Shown here piece by piece: positions 1 through 8,448 of a stretch of 64,000 bases of DNA. Source of the DNA: Methanocorpusculum sp. (GTDB lineage Archaea; Halobacteriota; Methanomicrobia; Methanomicrobiales; Methanocorpusculaceae). Under the pieces are notes generated by a model. It had not been told where the DNA came from, ran no database searches, and was given only the letters and a program-made list of their open reading frames with translations. Positions within the stretch are counted from its first letter, which is position 1. Every line of letters starts with the position of its first letter. Location: positions 1 to 64,000 of the forward strand of contig NZ_JAUSPQ010000004.1 of NCBI RefSeq assembly GCF_030655665.1, read 5' to 3'. The position numbers were made by a program, and so were the translations under genes.

Positions 1-141
1 TGCACGGTGTCCCATAATAAGGACAATGTCCTCATCAGTGACGCTGCGAATCTTTTCGAGCTTTACGTTCGGGTTCATCTGGTTGCGACGAATTTCCGCA
101 ACTTTGGAGGTTCCCGGACCATACTGTGGTTTGTATGCCAT
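1..141 (-). CDS. mcrG: Methyl-coenzyme M reductase gamma subunit, 5' part only
   Basis: This is the first 47 codons of the gamma subunit of methyl-CoM reductase, the enzyme that releases methane from methyl-CoM and coenzyme B. The gene runs off the left edge of the window. The visible start is MAYKPQYGPGTSKVAEIRRN, followed by a stretch containing NPNVKLEKIRSVTDEDIV and MGHRA, the conserved McrG amino terminus. An AAGGAAC ribosome-binding site lies just upstream of the ATG at 141. It follows mcrB after about 97 bp, and mcrD and mcrC, which sit between B and G in the common mcrBDCGA order, are absent here. mcrA presumably follows outside the window. Confidence 0.93.
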   Translation of the reverse strand, partial: MAYKPQYGPGTSKVAEIRRNQMNPNVKLEKIRSVTDEDIVLIMGHRA

Positions 142-237
142 TTTTATGTTCCTTCGTAGATGTCTTTGTTTATTCGCAGACGAATCCAGTAGAATATCTA
201 CTGGATGCCGTCAGCTATCTTATACACGGATGGAAAG

Positions 238-1551
238 TTATGCAACTTTTGCAATTGCCTGGATCGGGCGTGCAAACTCTTCGATCTTACCGAAGGTATC
301 ACCGTAAACTTTTGCGGTTCCTTCCGGAGAGAACATCTGGGTACCTGCATCAAGAGCACATGCTGCAACTGCACAAGGCATAGCAACACCTGCTGCATGG
401 CGGGTAACGACGTGGTTTCCGTTGAAGATACCTGGTCCTCCCCCACCATAGATGGAGTGACTGAAGAAGGAGAAACCAACACCGGCTCCCATAACTCTTC
501 CAAAGTCTGATCCCGGAAGTCCGGTTTCGTGCTCAAGAAGGTCGTTGAAGTACAGTAAGGTGGAGGATGCTGCCTGTGCCATTCTTCCTGCTCCTGCATT
601 GACCATGGTTGCTGCGAGGGTACCTGCGGATGCGTAGGCATTCCAGAGCATCGGGTCTTTGGTTTCGTAGGGTTTGAAGTAGCCGCCGGGGTTTCCTGCA
701 GTCTGGGTGATAACTTTGTCTTCAATTGCACGCTCGACTAAGGACTGAACAACAGTACCGACAGTACCGGTCTGACCATTTGCTTTTACAATGTCGTAGA
801 CGATATTGTTGGCGTTAAGACCCTGGTAAGCAAAGAGTAAGAGCTGGGCACGCTCGAACGGACCGATTGCGTTACCCATCTCGAACTGACCTGCATGCTC
901 GAAGGTCGATGCAAGTGCTGCACCCTGCATTGCGTTTCTGTGGGTCATCATTACGGTCTGGTTTGCCGGAATGTTACGGAGTGCGTATCCAAGGGATTCG
1001 TTGTTCTGCGGGATGGACATGATCATGGAACATGCTCCTCCTGTGAGATCCATTGTGACTGGGTAGGTACCAAATGCTGCTGCCTTGACAGTGTTTGCGT
1101 TGAACATATCAACGTTGAACTGCTCGACAACTGCATAGGTAGTAGCTGCTGCTACAGAGGTGAGGGCTGCATCGTAGGTTGCTGATGCTGCAATACGTGC
1201 TGAGGGGACCTTCACTAACAGAAGTTTTCCGCCGTTGAAGCGTTTGATCTCCGTGTCGTCACCTGATTCAACAGAGACATACTCTTTGATCTTTGCTTCG
1301 ATAGCGTCGATATTTCCAAGGATATCAAGGTCAAGTTCGCGTCCGAGGATCTGTTGGTGCTTGCCAAGTTTACCTGATTTCAGACCGTCCTGCATACCGC
1401 CGAGGTTGACTGCAACTGAACGTTTTGTGTCGTCAATGATCTTCTTGACGGCCGGGTTCACAAGCGGGCTGATCCGCTCAAGGGAAATATTGCTCCGTAA
1501 GAGTTTGCCATAGTCATCATATAAATCGATGACATCCTTGTATTTTGCCAT
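238..1551 (-). CDS. mcrB: Methyl-coenzyme M reductase beta subunit
   Basis: This gene encodes the beta subunit of the alpha2beta2gamma2 F430 enzyme that catalyses the last step of methanogenesis. At 437 residues it has the family length. The opening MAKYKDVIDLYDDYGKLL is typical, as is the glycine-rich coenzyme-binding segment with FFSHSIYGGGGPGIFNG and the following HVVTRHAAGVAMPCAVAAC in the C-terminal third. The start at 1551 has a short AGGTAA-like site upstream. The gene is followed directly by mcrG on the same strand. An AT-rich promoter region lies upstream. Identity is certain from length, motifs and the mcrG neighbour. Confidence 0.98.
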   Translation of the reverse strand: MAKYKDVIDLYDDYGKLLRSNISLERISPLVNPAVKKIIDDTKRSVAVNLGGMQDGLKSGKLGKHQQILGRELDLDILGNIDAIEAKIKEYVSVESGDDTEIKRFNGGKLLLVKVPSARIAASATYDAALTSVAAATTYAVVEQFNVDMFNANTVKAAAFGTYPVTMDLTGGACSMIMSIPQNNESLGYALRNIPANQTVMMTHRNAMQGAALASTFEHAGQFEMGNAIGPFERAQLLLFAYQGLNANNIVYDIVKANGQTGTVGTVVQSLVERAIEDKVITQTAGNPGGYFKPYETKDPMLWNAYASAGTLAATMVNAGAGRMAQAASSTLLYFNDLLEHETGLPGSDFGRVMGAGVGFSFFSHSIYGGGGPGIFNGNHVVTRHAAGVAMPCAVAACALDAGTQMFSPEGTAKVYGDTFGKIEEFARPIQAIAKVA

Positions 1552-2299
1552 AATGTTTACCTGTTTTTAGTTCATGCAAATCGCATGCTTTTTACCGAAC
1601 GGAGTTTTATTTAATGAGACAAAATCTGTTCCAAGGAGATTGGACAGACTTATTTTACTAATACGGTTAATTAACACGAAATGCGCTTAATTAATATATT
1701 AGTAACAAAATAATCTCCAGTTCTCCATATTTGTTTTTTGTTAAATGATTTATATGTTGCTTTATTAGTCAAACGTACTCTATTGTGGGCACATTATAGA
1801 AACAAGCATACGAATGTGTCCAGAATCAAATCTGATGGATTTATATTGAACAAAGTGATACGATTAATCACAGAAATATTACAAAAAGGCTGGTTCAGAA
1901 GTCCCCACCTGACGTCTTGGTCCTTTAATCATGGACAAAACTCATGCGGGCGGTGTAGATGATTCTCCATAGAATATATCACGTCCCCTCTCGACTTCAT
2001 ACCGCTTGCATGATTTATTTGGCGTTAAAAATGTATATTTCTGGCAATGCTGGAATTTTTCCAGCTTTTTTTGTAGATTGCTGCCAAGACGAGCCGCAGA
2101 AATTCTGTAACAAAATATAGTAAAATCCCCGCGCAGACAACGGACAGACTCGACGGATCGGTCCTCATCCTGCAAAGAATCCAGATGAGATTATGCGCTC
2201 CCGATCCATCAGGGACTTATAGGACACCGCCGCGCCGCGAAAGAGGGAAATTTTACACAAACAACCGGAACAAATACCGGTCATATGTGCAGGGTCCTG
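1552..2299. other. Intergenic region between mcrB and the metal ATPase, no gene seen
   Basis: About 750 bp without a convincing gene. The mcrB-proximal half is very AT-rich and carries the candidate promoter. The rest has mixed composition. Two short open frames (plus strand 1738-1962, minus strand 1942-2175) have no ribosome-binding site and no recognisable protein pattern, so I do not call them. Confidence 0.6.
1689..1706 (-). promoter_or_regulatory. Candidate TATA element for mcrB
   Basis: Read on the minus strand this is a strongly AT-rich GTTACTAATATATTAATT, the best archaeal TATA-like match upstream of mcrB. Transcription would begin about 25 bp further on, leaving a leader of roughly 120 nt. 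This is inferred from composition and position only. Confidence 0.35.
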
Positions 2300-4183
2300 T
2301 TATCTCATGATTTTCAGCGTTCGCATCGCATTCAGAATCGCGATGAACGCGACCCCTACATCAGCAAAAACTGCTTCCCACATATTCGCGACACCAAATG
2401 CCGCAAGGATCAGCACGAGAAACTTTACGCCCAGAGCAAACACGATGTTCTGGAAAACGATATGCATCGTCCTGCGCGAGATCCCGATCGCAGATATGAT
2501 CTTCATCAGATCATCGTCCATCAGGACGATATCAGCCGCTTCGATTGCCGCATCAGACCCAAGAGTTCCCATCGCGATCCCGAGATCAGCACGTGAAAGA
2601 ACGGGAGCGTCATTGATACCGTCCCCTACGAAGGCCGCCGTTTTGCCTGCTCTCTGCTTAGTCAGAATCTCTTCCATAACTGAGACCTTGTCCTGGGGCA
2701 AGAGACCGGCATAATACTCATCGACCCCCAACTCCCGTGCTATTGAAGATGCCACATCAGAAGAATCCCCGGTGAGCATGACGACACGCCGGATACCAAG
2801 CTTTTTCAACTCCGCCACTGCGTAAACAGCATTGGGTTTCACCGTATCGGCAATCACGAGCCAGCCGGCATACCTCCCATCCACAGCAACATGGATCCCC
2901 TGTCTTGACGGAGAATCTTTTTCAGTGTTGACCCCCAGTTCCTGCATTAGTTCGGCGTTGCCTACGGCAATCCGGCGACCTAGATACGTTGCAGTAATAC
3001 CATGACCGGCATGTTCGGAAACATCCGTCAGATCGCTGGTGCTGACTGTCTGTTGATATGCCGCCCGTAGCGAAACGGCGATAGGATGACTGCTGTATGC
3101 TTCTGCATGTGCGGCATATGCCAGCAGCTCACTCTCCAACATACCGACCGGGTGGATCTCAGTTACGGAAAAACTTCCTCTGGTAAGCGTACCTGTTTTA
3201 TCAAAAACAATCGTGTCGGTTTTTGACAGAGCCTCCAGATAATTGCTTCCCTTCACAAGTATCCCGGATCGGGAAGCCCCCCCGATCCCGCCAAAGAAAC
3301 TGAGCGGGATCGAGATAACAAGGGCGCAGGGACAGGAAACGACGAGGAAGATCAAGGCACGCTCGATCCAGACAGGAAACGGCTCGGCGAGAAGCAGCGG
3401 CGGTATCACTGCCAAAATTACAGCAGCAGCTACGACGGCTGGGGTATAATACCGGGAAAATCTCGTGATGAACTGCTCGGTTTTTGCCTTTTTACCAGCC
3501 GCACTCTCCACCAGCTCCAGAATACGGGTGACGGTAGATTCGCTCAGAGGCTTTGCTACCCGAACATGAAGCACTCCACTGATATTGATACACCCGCTGA
3601 TCACCTGATCGCCAACACCTACGTAACGGGGAAGGGACTCTCCTGTGAGTGAAGCGGTATCCAGTTCCGATGAACCTGCAATCACTACGCCGTCGACCGG
3701 GACCCGATCCCCTGCCTTGATCACGATATGGTCCCCAACCTGCAGTTCGCCGGGATTGACGGAGACTATCACTCCGTCGCGCTCGATATACGCATGATCA
3801 GGACTGATATCCATCAGTTCGGCAATCGATCTGCGGGATTTCTCCACTGCATAGCTCTGAAACAGTTCCCCGATCTGATAGAAAAGCATCACGGCAACGG
3901 CCTCCGGATACTGACCGAGACAGAATGCCCCGATCGTCGCAACAGACATCAGAAAATGTTCATCAAAAACATTGCCATGGAGAATATTTTTGCCGGCACG
4001 CAGAAGCACATCACCGCCGATCACAAGATAAACAGCCAGAAACAGCAAAAACTCAGCATATGATGAATAGAGTTTGGGATAGACACCATTTGCTGAGAGT
4101 AAAACGGCGAAGGCAAAGAAAACCGACGCTGCGATGATCCGATACAGAGATCGACGCTGTTTTTTGTTCAGGGTAACAGACAT
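2300..4183 (-). CDS. Heavy-metal-translocating P-type ATPase, Zn/Cd/Pb type
   Basis: A 627-residue P1B-type ATPase expected to export Zn2+, Cd2+ or Pb2+ across the cytoplasmic membrane. Visible in order are two N-terminal membrane hairpins, an actuator domain with TGES near residues 180-183, the SCPCALVIS metal-binding helix (CPC near 284-286), the phosphorylation motif DKTGTLT (Asp328), and the hinge motif GDGINDAP. The last helices contain GVKFLVL and ADVGVA, whose Lys and Asp match the ZntA-type (P1B-2) ligand set rather than the copper type. The usual N-terminal HMA metal-binding domain is missing and is encoded separately just upstream, 12 bp away, implying one operon. Exact metal preference is inferred. 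Confidence 0.93.
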   Translation of the reverse strand: MSVTLNKKQRRSLYRIIAASVFFAFAVLLSANGVYPKLYSSYAEFLLFLAVYLVIGGDVLLRAGKNILHGNVFDEHFLMSVATIGAFCLGQYPEAVAVMLFYQIGELFQSYAVEKSRRSIAELMDISPDHAYIERDGVIVSVNPGELQVGDHIVIKAGDRVPVDGVVIAGSSELDTASLTGESLPRYVGVGDQVISGCINISGVLHVRVAKPLSESTVTRILELVESAAGKKAKTEQFITRFSRYYTPAVVAAAVILAVIPPLLLAEPFPVWIERALIFLVVSCPCALVISIPLSFFGGIGGASRSGILVKGSNYLEALSKTDTIVFDKTGTLTRGSFSVTEIHPVGMLESELLAYAAHAEAYSSHPIAVSLRAAYQQTVSTSDLTDVSEHAGHGITATYLGRRIAVGNAELMQELGVNTEKDSPSRQGIHVAVDGRYAGWLVIADTVKPNAVYAVAELKKLGIRRVVMLTGDSSDVASSIARELGVDEYYAGLLPQDKVSVMEEILTKQRAGKTAAFVGDGINDAPVLSRADLGIAMGTLGSDAAIEAADIVLMDDDLMKIISAIGISRRTMHIVFQNIVFALGVKFLVLILAAFGVANMWEAVFADVGVAFIAILNAMRTLKIMR

Positions 4184-4195
4184 AAAACTGCTCGG

Positions 4196-4414
4196 TTATT
4201 CCTTAATAAAACAATCCGGCTCAACACGTCTGCAGATGACCCCGGCTTCTTTGAGGATCTCGGGAAAACGCCCCTCATCCGCATCCAGAACAAGTCGCCG
4301 GGTCATGAAACTGATACTCACATCATGCACGCCCTCAATCTTTTTTATCCCATTTTCCATAACAGCTGCGCAGTGTGCGCAGTCAAGATTTTCCAGTTTG
4401 AAACTCTTTTTCAT
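4196..4414 (-). CDS. Stand-alone heavy-metal-associated (HMA) domain protein
   Basis: A small 72-residue HMA-fold protein beginning MKKSFKLENLDCAHCAAVME. The CAHC pair in loop 1 is the metal-binding CxxC motif of this family, and the rest fits the beta-alpha-beta-beta-alpha-beta pattern. The start is placed at 4414, not at an upstream ATG at 4432, because TTGGAG lies at proper spacing before 4414. It is the first gene of a two-gene unit with the P1B-ATPase, which itself has no HMA domain. The protein is therefore probably the detached regulatory or delivery domain of that pump. Confidence 0.85.
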   Translation of the reverse strand: MKKSFKLENLDCAHCAAVMENGIKKIEGVHDVSISFMTRRLVLDADEGRFPEILKEAGVICRRVEPDCFIKE

Positions 4415-4763
4415 AACAGTCTCCAAGTACATATCCTCATTGTATTTCCGACGGTATTAAGCAAAAAGTGACTCGGAGAACAGGTAGTTTCCTCTAAGAA
4501 ACCAAATCTTGGGCTGATATCATACAAACCCAGGCAATACACTCATTATTTATAGGTAAAACTCAAACCATGTGAACGATTCTCATGGACGTAGAACGCA
4601 CGAGTAATTCATGCGGTATTCTATCTACGTTCCACGTTTTCTTTTTCTTCTTTAGATAGGAGAACCACCGTTACGTTCGCGTATCATGGTTCTCCGCTTG
4701 ATCTGATACAGTGACCGTATGGTGTCGAAAACGCCCGAATCACCCAAAATTTGGTGAATCTCT
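4415..4763. promoter_or_regulatory. Divergent intergenic region with structured leader before the symporter
   Basis: This 349-bp stretch separates the metal-export genes from the symporter unit. A plus-strand TATA-like TTATTTATA lies at 4546-4554, so a transcript starting near 4580 would have a leader of about 185 nt. Within it a perfect 9-bp inverted repeat, GGAGAACCA (4659-4667) and TGGTTCTCC (4687-4695), can form a hairpin. An upstream segment also shows weaker self-complementarity. No open frame is supported before the ATG at 4764. Whether the leader is regulatory is inference. Confidence 0.4.
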
Positions 4764-4892
4764 ATGTTAGGCATTAGTGACCCGTGGGTATGGATGACAT
4801 ACCTCATCTGCTTTATAGCACTGCTATTCTGCGGAATCTACGGATACATAAATTGGAACAAGGACAGTGATGATGATGACGGTCAGCACTGA
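4764..4892 (+). CDS. Small single-span membrane peptide, symporter accessory subunit
   Basis: A 42-residue peptide starting MLGISDPWVWMTYLICFIAL, with one transmembrane helix followed by NWNKDSDDDDGQH, an acidic cytoplasmic tail. Its last 20-odd bases overlap the first codons of the sodium:solute symporter in another frame, so the two are translationally coupled. Methanogen symporters of this family are often preceded by just such a tiny DPW-containing partner (from memory of the family). A second, different one precedes the symporter at 50503. It is probably a subunit that stabilises or modulates the transporter; function is inferred. Confidence 0.75.
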   Translation: MLGISDPWVWMTYLICFIALLFCGIYGYINWNKDSDDDDGQH

Positions 4893-6450
4893 GCTAACGA
4901 TCGGCATCATCGCGTTCTACCTTGTGATGATCATAGGTATCGGATATTATGGATATAGACGAACAAAAAAGGTAGAGGACTACATGGTCGCCGGGCGAAA
5001 TACGCATCCGGTTATAATAGCCCTGTCCTATGGTGCCACATTCATCAGTACGTCCGCCATCATCGGTTTTGGCGGGACGTCTGCTCAATACGGAATGAGT
5101 CTGATGTGGCTGACAGTGTTGTGTATCGTGGTCGGGGTGATCATAGCGTTCATCTTCATGGGAAAACGGATCAGACGGATCGGGAAAGATCTGGGAGCCC
5201 TGACCTATCCCGAACTCCTCGGAAAGATGTACGGATCGAAGAAGATCATCTATGCTACCGGCGCGATCTTTGTCGCAGCCATGCCTCTGTACACAGCGGC
5301 CGTGCTGATTGGCGGGGCACGTTTCATTGAAACGACCCTGGGTATCCCATACATGACTGCCCTGCTCGGTTTTGCCGGAGTTGTTGCGCTGTATGTCGTC
5401 ATAGGCGGTCTGATGGCCGTCATGTACACCGACGCAGTCCAGGGAGCGATCATGCTCGTTGGCATGGGTGTTTTGCTTGTGCTGACCTATATCTATCTCG
5501 GAGGAGTGACAGCGGCGAACAGTGCCCTGGACTCAATGGGATCTCTCGTTCCAAGCACACTCTCCTCAATGGGTATGACCGGGTGGACCTCAATGCCGGA
5601 ATTCGGATCTCCGATTTGGATGACGGTCATCACGACGCTCGTTCTCGGAGTAGGGGTGGGCGTCCTTGCCCAGCCCCAGCTTGCAGTCAGGTTCATGACG
5701 GCAAAAGACGGCAGATCGCTGAACCGGGCGATCCCGATTGGTGCTCTCTTCATCGTGATGATGACGGGAGTTGCATTCACCGTCGGACCTCTGACGAATG
5801 TGTATTTCATGGATAAGGTTGGGATGCTGGCGATCGATGCAGCCGGCGGAAATGCAGATTTGATCATTCCGCTCTTCATCAACTCGGCAATGCCTGAGTT
5901 GTTTGTTATCATTTTCATGCTGACGCTACTTTCGGCGGCCATGTCGACCTTGTCGTCCCTTCTGCACACCATGGGTACAACACTCGGCGGAGATATCTTT
6001 GCCAGAATGAAAGGAGTTCGCTACTCGATCAGGGCAAACCAGATCGGGATCGTGGTAATGATGATCGCCAGTGTTATACTCGCGGTGATGATGCCGGGAA
6101 GTATCATTGCACGGGCAACCGCCATGTTTATGGGACTTTGCACAGCAGCACTTCTCCCAGCCTTCGTCCACGGGATCACTGCAAAGAATCCATCCTACCT
6201 CGCCGCGAAATGGAGTATGGCAGTAGGTGCCGGAGGCTGGCTTCTTTGGGCCGTCTTCTGCCACTTGGCGGAATCAAAAATGCTTGGAATCTGTAATGCA
6301 CTATTCGGGGTCGATTCTCTTGTCAGTTCACCTTGGTGTTATCTCGACCCGCTGGTCGTCGGAGTCGTCCTCTCGGTCACTGTGCTTCTTGTCCTCATCC
6401 CCCTGGATAAAAACAAGGTGACGCATGAACAACAGATGAAACTTATCTAA
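4870..6450 (+). CDS. Sodium:solute symporter family (SSS) transporter
   Basis: A roughly 526-residue polytopic membrane protein of the sodium/solute symporter family. The amino end LTIGIIAFYLVMIIGIGYYG is helix 1, followed by KVEDYMVAGRN, the typical post-helix-1 motif. Further helices include AMSTLSSLLHTMGTTLGGDIF, the conserved TM8-type segment with small and hydroxylated residues forming the Na+ site. About 13 membrane spans are likely. The start is ambiguous: GTG at 4867 is followed by ATGs at 4870, 4873 and 4876, with AAGGA at 4860-4864. It overlaps the small accessory gene. Substrate cannot be read from sequence; the nearby betaine importer makes an osmolyte or amino acid possible but unproven. 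Confidence 0.9.
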   Translation: MMMTVSTELTIGIIAFYLVMIIGIGYYGYRRTKKVEDYMVAGRNTHPVIIALSYGATFISTSAIIGFGGTSAQYGMSLMWLTVLCIVVGVIIAFIFMGKRIRRIGKDLGALTYPELLGKMYGSKKIIYATGAIFVAAMPLYTAAVLIGGARFIETTLGIPYMTALLGFAGVVALYVVIGGLMAVMYTDAVQGAIMLVGMGVLLVLTYIYLGGVTAANSALDSMGSLVPSTLSSMGMTGWTSMPEFGSPIWMTVITTLVLGVGVGVLAQPQLAVRFMTAKDGRSLNRAIPIGALFIVMMTGVAFTVGPLTNVYFMDKVGMLAIDAAGGNADLIIPLFINSAMPELFVIIFMLTLLSAAMSTLSSLLHTMGTTLGGDIFARMKGVRYSIRANQIGIVVMMIASVILAVMMPGSIIARATAMFMGLCTAALLPAFVHGITAKNPSYLAAKWSMAVGAGGWLLWAVFCHLAESKMLGICNALFGVDSLVSSPWCYLDPLVVGVVLSVTVLLVLIPLDKNKVTHEQQMKLI

Positions 6451-6549
6451 CCCTTTTTTTAAACAATTACAAACTATCCGATGGAAGCGGCAGCCCTCTC
6501 TGGAAAATTGGAATACAGAATTTTCGGGATTAAAAAAAAGAAAAGAGAA

Positions 6550-7440
6550 TCAGGCAGTGCCGATCCAGTATGCCACGGTATCGGGGTTTGCGTCGACCCA
6601 TGCCTTTGCAGCATCCGTCTCGGACATTCCACCCGCGATCGCATTCATGACTGACGTGATATCTGCCATTGTCCAGTCAAACCGGCTCAGGATACCATAT
6701 GCCTCCGGGTCATCGGTCTTAAGACCAACACGTGCAAGCGTTACGATATCTTCAGCGCCGCCGTAAACTCCTTTCGGATCCTCAAGATACTTGAGATCAT
6801 ACCGGCTGAACATCCAGTGCGGGGACCATCCGGTCACAACAATCCAGTCACCATCTCCGATAGCGGAGTCGAGTTCAGCTGCCATACCGGCACTGCTGCT
6901 GGTGATCAGGTTAAAGTCGAGATTATACTCGTCGATTGCCTGCTCGGTTCGGGAGGTAATGCCCGCTCCCGGCTCGATACCAATGATCATGTGGTCAAAC
7001 TTGTCAGCAACGCTGTTCAATTCGTCGATCGAGTCGATCGTCACGTATGAAGGGACAACAAGACCTATGCGTGCAGCGCCCTTGATATTTTCATGGACGT
7101 AATTGATCTTATCACCATAGGTATCCCAGTAGCCTTCATGGGTATAAGGCAGCCATGCAGTCGTTGTGAAATCGACATCACCGTCGGCAAGAGCCTGATA
7201 CAGAGGACCGGCATCGACTGCAACCAGCGTGACATCATATCCCGCCTTTTCGAACACCTGTTTCATCACATTGGTACTGGAAATAGCGCAGTCCCATGTG
7301 ACATATCCGATGCTGATCTCTTTTGCAGGTTCTGTCGTCTGAGATGTGCACCCAGCAGTGAATAGAACAAGCATTAAGAGAAGCCCGGCAATTACGATAA
7401 GAGTTAAAGTTTTTTTCTTTTGAATCATGATTTTTACCAT
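6550..7440 (-). CDS. Glycine betaine/proline-type ABC transporter substrate-binding lipoprotein
   Basis: A 296-residue extracytoplasmic binding protein of the OpuAC/ProX family. The N terminus has a hydrophobic signal ending in FTAGC, a lipobox, so the mature protein is probably lipid-anchored. The body starts EISIGYVTWDCAISSTNVMKQ and has WLPYTHEGYWDTYGDK and GWSPHWMFSRYDLKYLEDP, the aromatic segments that line the quaternary-amine pocket in this family. The start at 7440 is chosen because a GAGG element precedes it; the ATG at 7428 is an alternative. It is the last gene of a unit with a permease and an ATPase, which together make a compatible-solute importer. Confidence 0.92.
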   Translation of the reverse strand: MVKIMIQKKKTLTLIVIAGLLLMLVLFTAGCTSQTTEPAKEISIGYVTWDCAISSTNVMKQVFEKAGYDVTLVAVDAGPLYQALADGDVDFTTTAWLPYTHEGYWDTYGDKINYVHENIKGAARIGLVVPSYVTIDSIDELNSVADKFDHMIIGIEPGAGITSRTEQAIDEYNLDFNLITSSSAGMAAELDSAIGDGDWIVVTGWSPHWMFSRYDLKYLEDPKGVYGGAEDIVTLARVGLKTDDPEAYGILSRFDWTMADITSVMNAIAGGMSETDAAKAWVDANPDTVAYWIGTA

Positions 7441-7605
7441 AGATTGATCCGCCTCACCACAGCAAGACGGAATTCCCACCCCGGACAACGGGGTGCGGCG
7501 ATACGCGGACAAAATGAAGGGAGAAGACCGCAGACACAGCACCGTGCCCCCTTCATCTGAGTTTTTTGGGATTTCGTTTTGTGAAAGGGATAGTGGGGTT
7601 ATGCC

Positions 7606-8448
7606 TCACTTCTTCCCATATTTCGGGACAAGGTTCTGAGTGATCCGGTCGAAGATGATCGCAAGGATAACAATAGCAAGCCCTGCCTCGAATCCCATGC
7701 CAATATCCACCCGCTGGATACCCACAAGAACCTGATATCCGAGACCACCAGCCCCGATCATGGAGGCGATAACGGTCATCGAAAGAGCAAGCATGATACA
7801 CTGGTTGACCCCGGCCATGATCGTTGGAAGTGCAACCGGAAGTTGGACCTTGAACAATTTCTGTCTGGGGGTTGCGCCGAATGCATCAGCCACTTCGATC
7901 AGCTCGACAGGGACCTGTCGGATGCCAAGCGTCGTGAGACGTAAGGCAGGCGGCATGGCAAAAATCACCGTTGCAATGATACCGGGAACACTGCCAAGAC
8001 CGAAGAAGATCACTGCAGGGATCAGATACACGAATGACGGCATCGTCTGCATGAAATCCAGAAACGGTCGGAGAATCGTGTTCAGTGTGTCGCTTCTCGC
8101 GGCCGCGATACCAATAGGAATCGAAAGCGCAAGCGCAATTACCGTCGCGATAATAACAAGGACCACGGTGAGCATCGAAAGCTCCCAGAGGCCGAGATCC
8201 CATATCAGCAGAAGACCTAGTATCGTGAGGACCGTCATTTTGATGTCATGACGCGTAACGAACCAGACGATAACACCCATAAGGACGATTAAAACCGGGG
8301 CTGGTATTGCGAGAAGAATATCATCAAGCCCGTTCACGAGAACACGGAGTCCATCGCTGATCGCATCAAGCAGCCATGAGAAATACTGATCGATCCAATC
8401 AACGATTGCTTCTACGGCATCACCTATCGGAATCTTAGGCAGTTCCAT
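7606..8448 (-). CDS. Glycine betaine/proline-type ABC transporter permease
   Basis: A 280-residue inner-membrane permease of the OpuAB/ProW family. An N-terminal amphipathic stretch (IPIGDAVEAIVDWIDQYFSWL) precedes the membrane helices. The cytoplasmic coupling loop reads ADAFGATPRQKLFKVQLPVALPTIMAGVNQ, the EAA-type motif that contacts the ATPase. LDFMQTMPSFVYLIPAVIFFGLG is the characteristic family segment. The start codon overlaps the stop of the upstream ATPase gene by one base (TAATG), so the two are coupled. It works with the binding protein at 6550 and the ATPase at 8448. Confidence 0.94.
   Translation of the reverse strand: MELPKIPIGDAVEAIVDWIDQYFSWLLDAISDGLRVLVNGLDDILLAIPAPVLIVLMGVIVWFVTRHDIKMTVLTILGLLLIWDLGLWELSMLTVVLVIIATVIALALSIPIGIAAARSDTLNTILRPFLDFMQTMPSFVYLIPAVIFFGLGSVPGIIATVIFAMPPALRLTTLGIRQVPVELIEVADAFGATPRQKLFKVQLPVALPTIMAGVNQCIMLALSMTVIASMIGAGGLGYQVLVGIQRVDIGMGFEAGLAIVILAIIFDRITQNLVPKYGKK

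Noticed and set aside
1738-2175. Two short frames in the mcrB upstream gap
   Set aside because: No ribosome-binding site, no hydrophobic pattern or motif, and they overlap each other on opposite strands.
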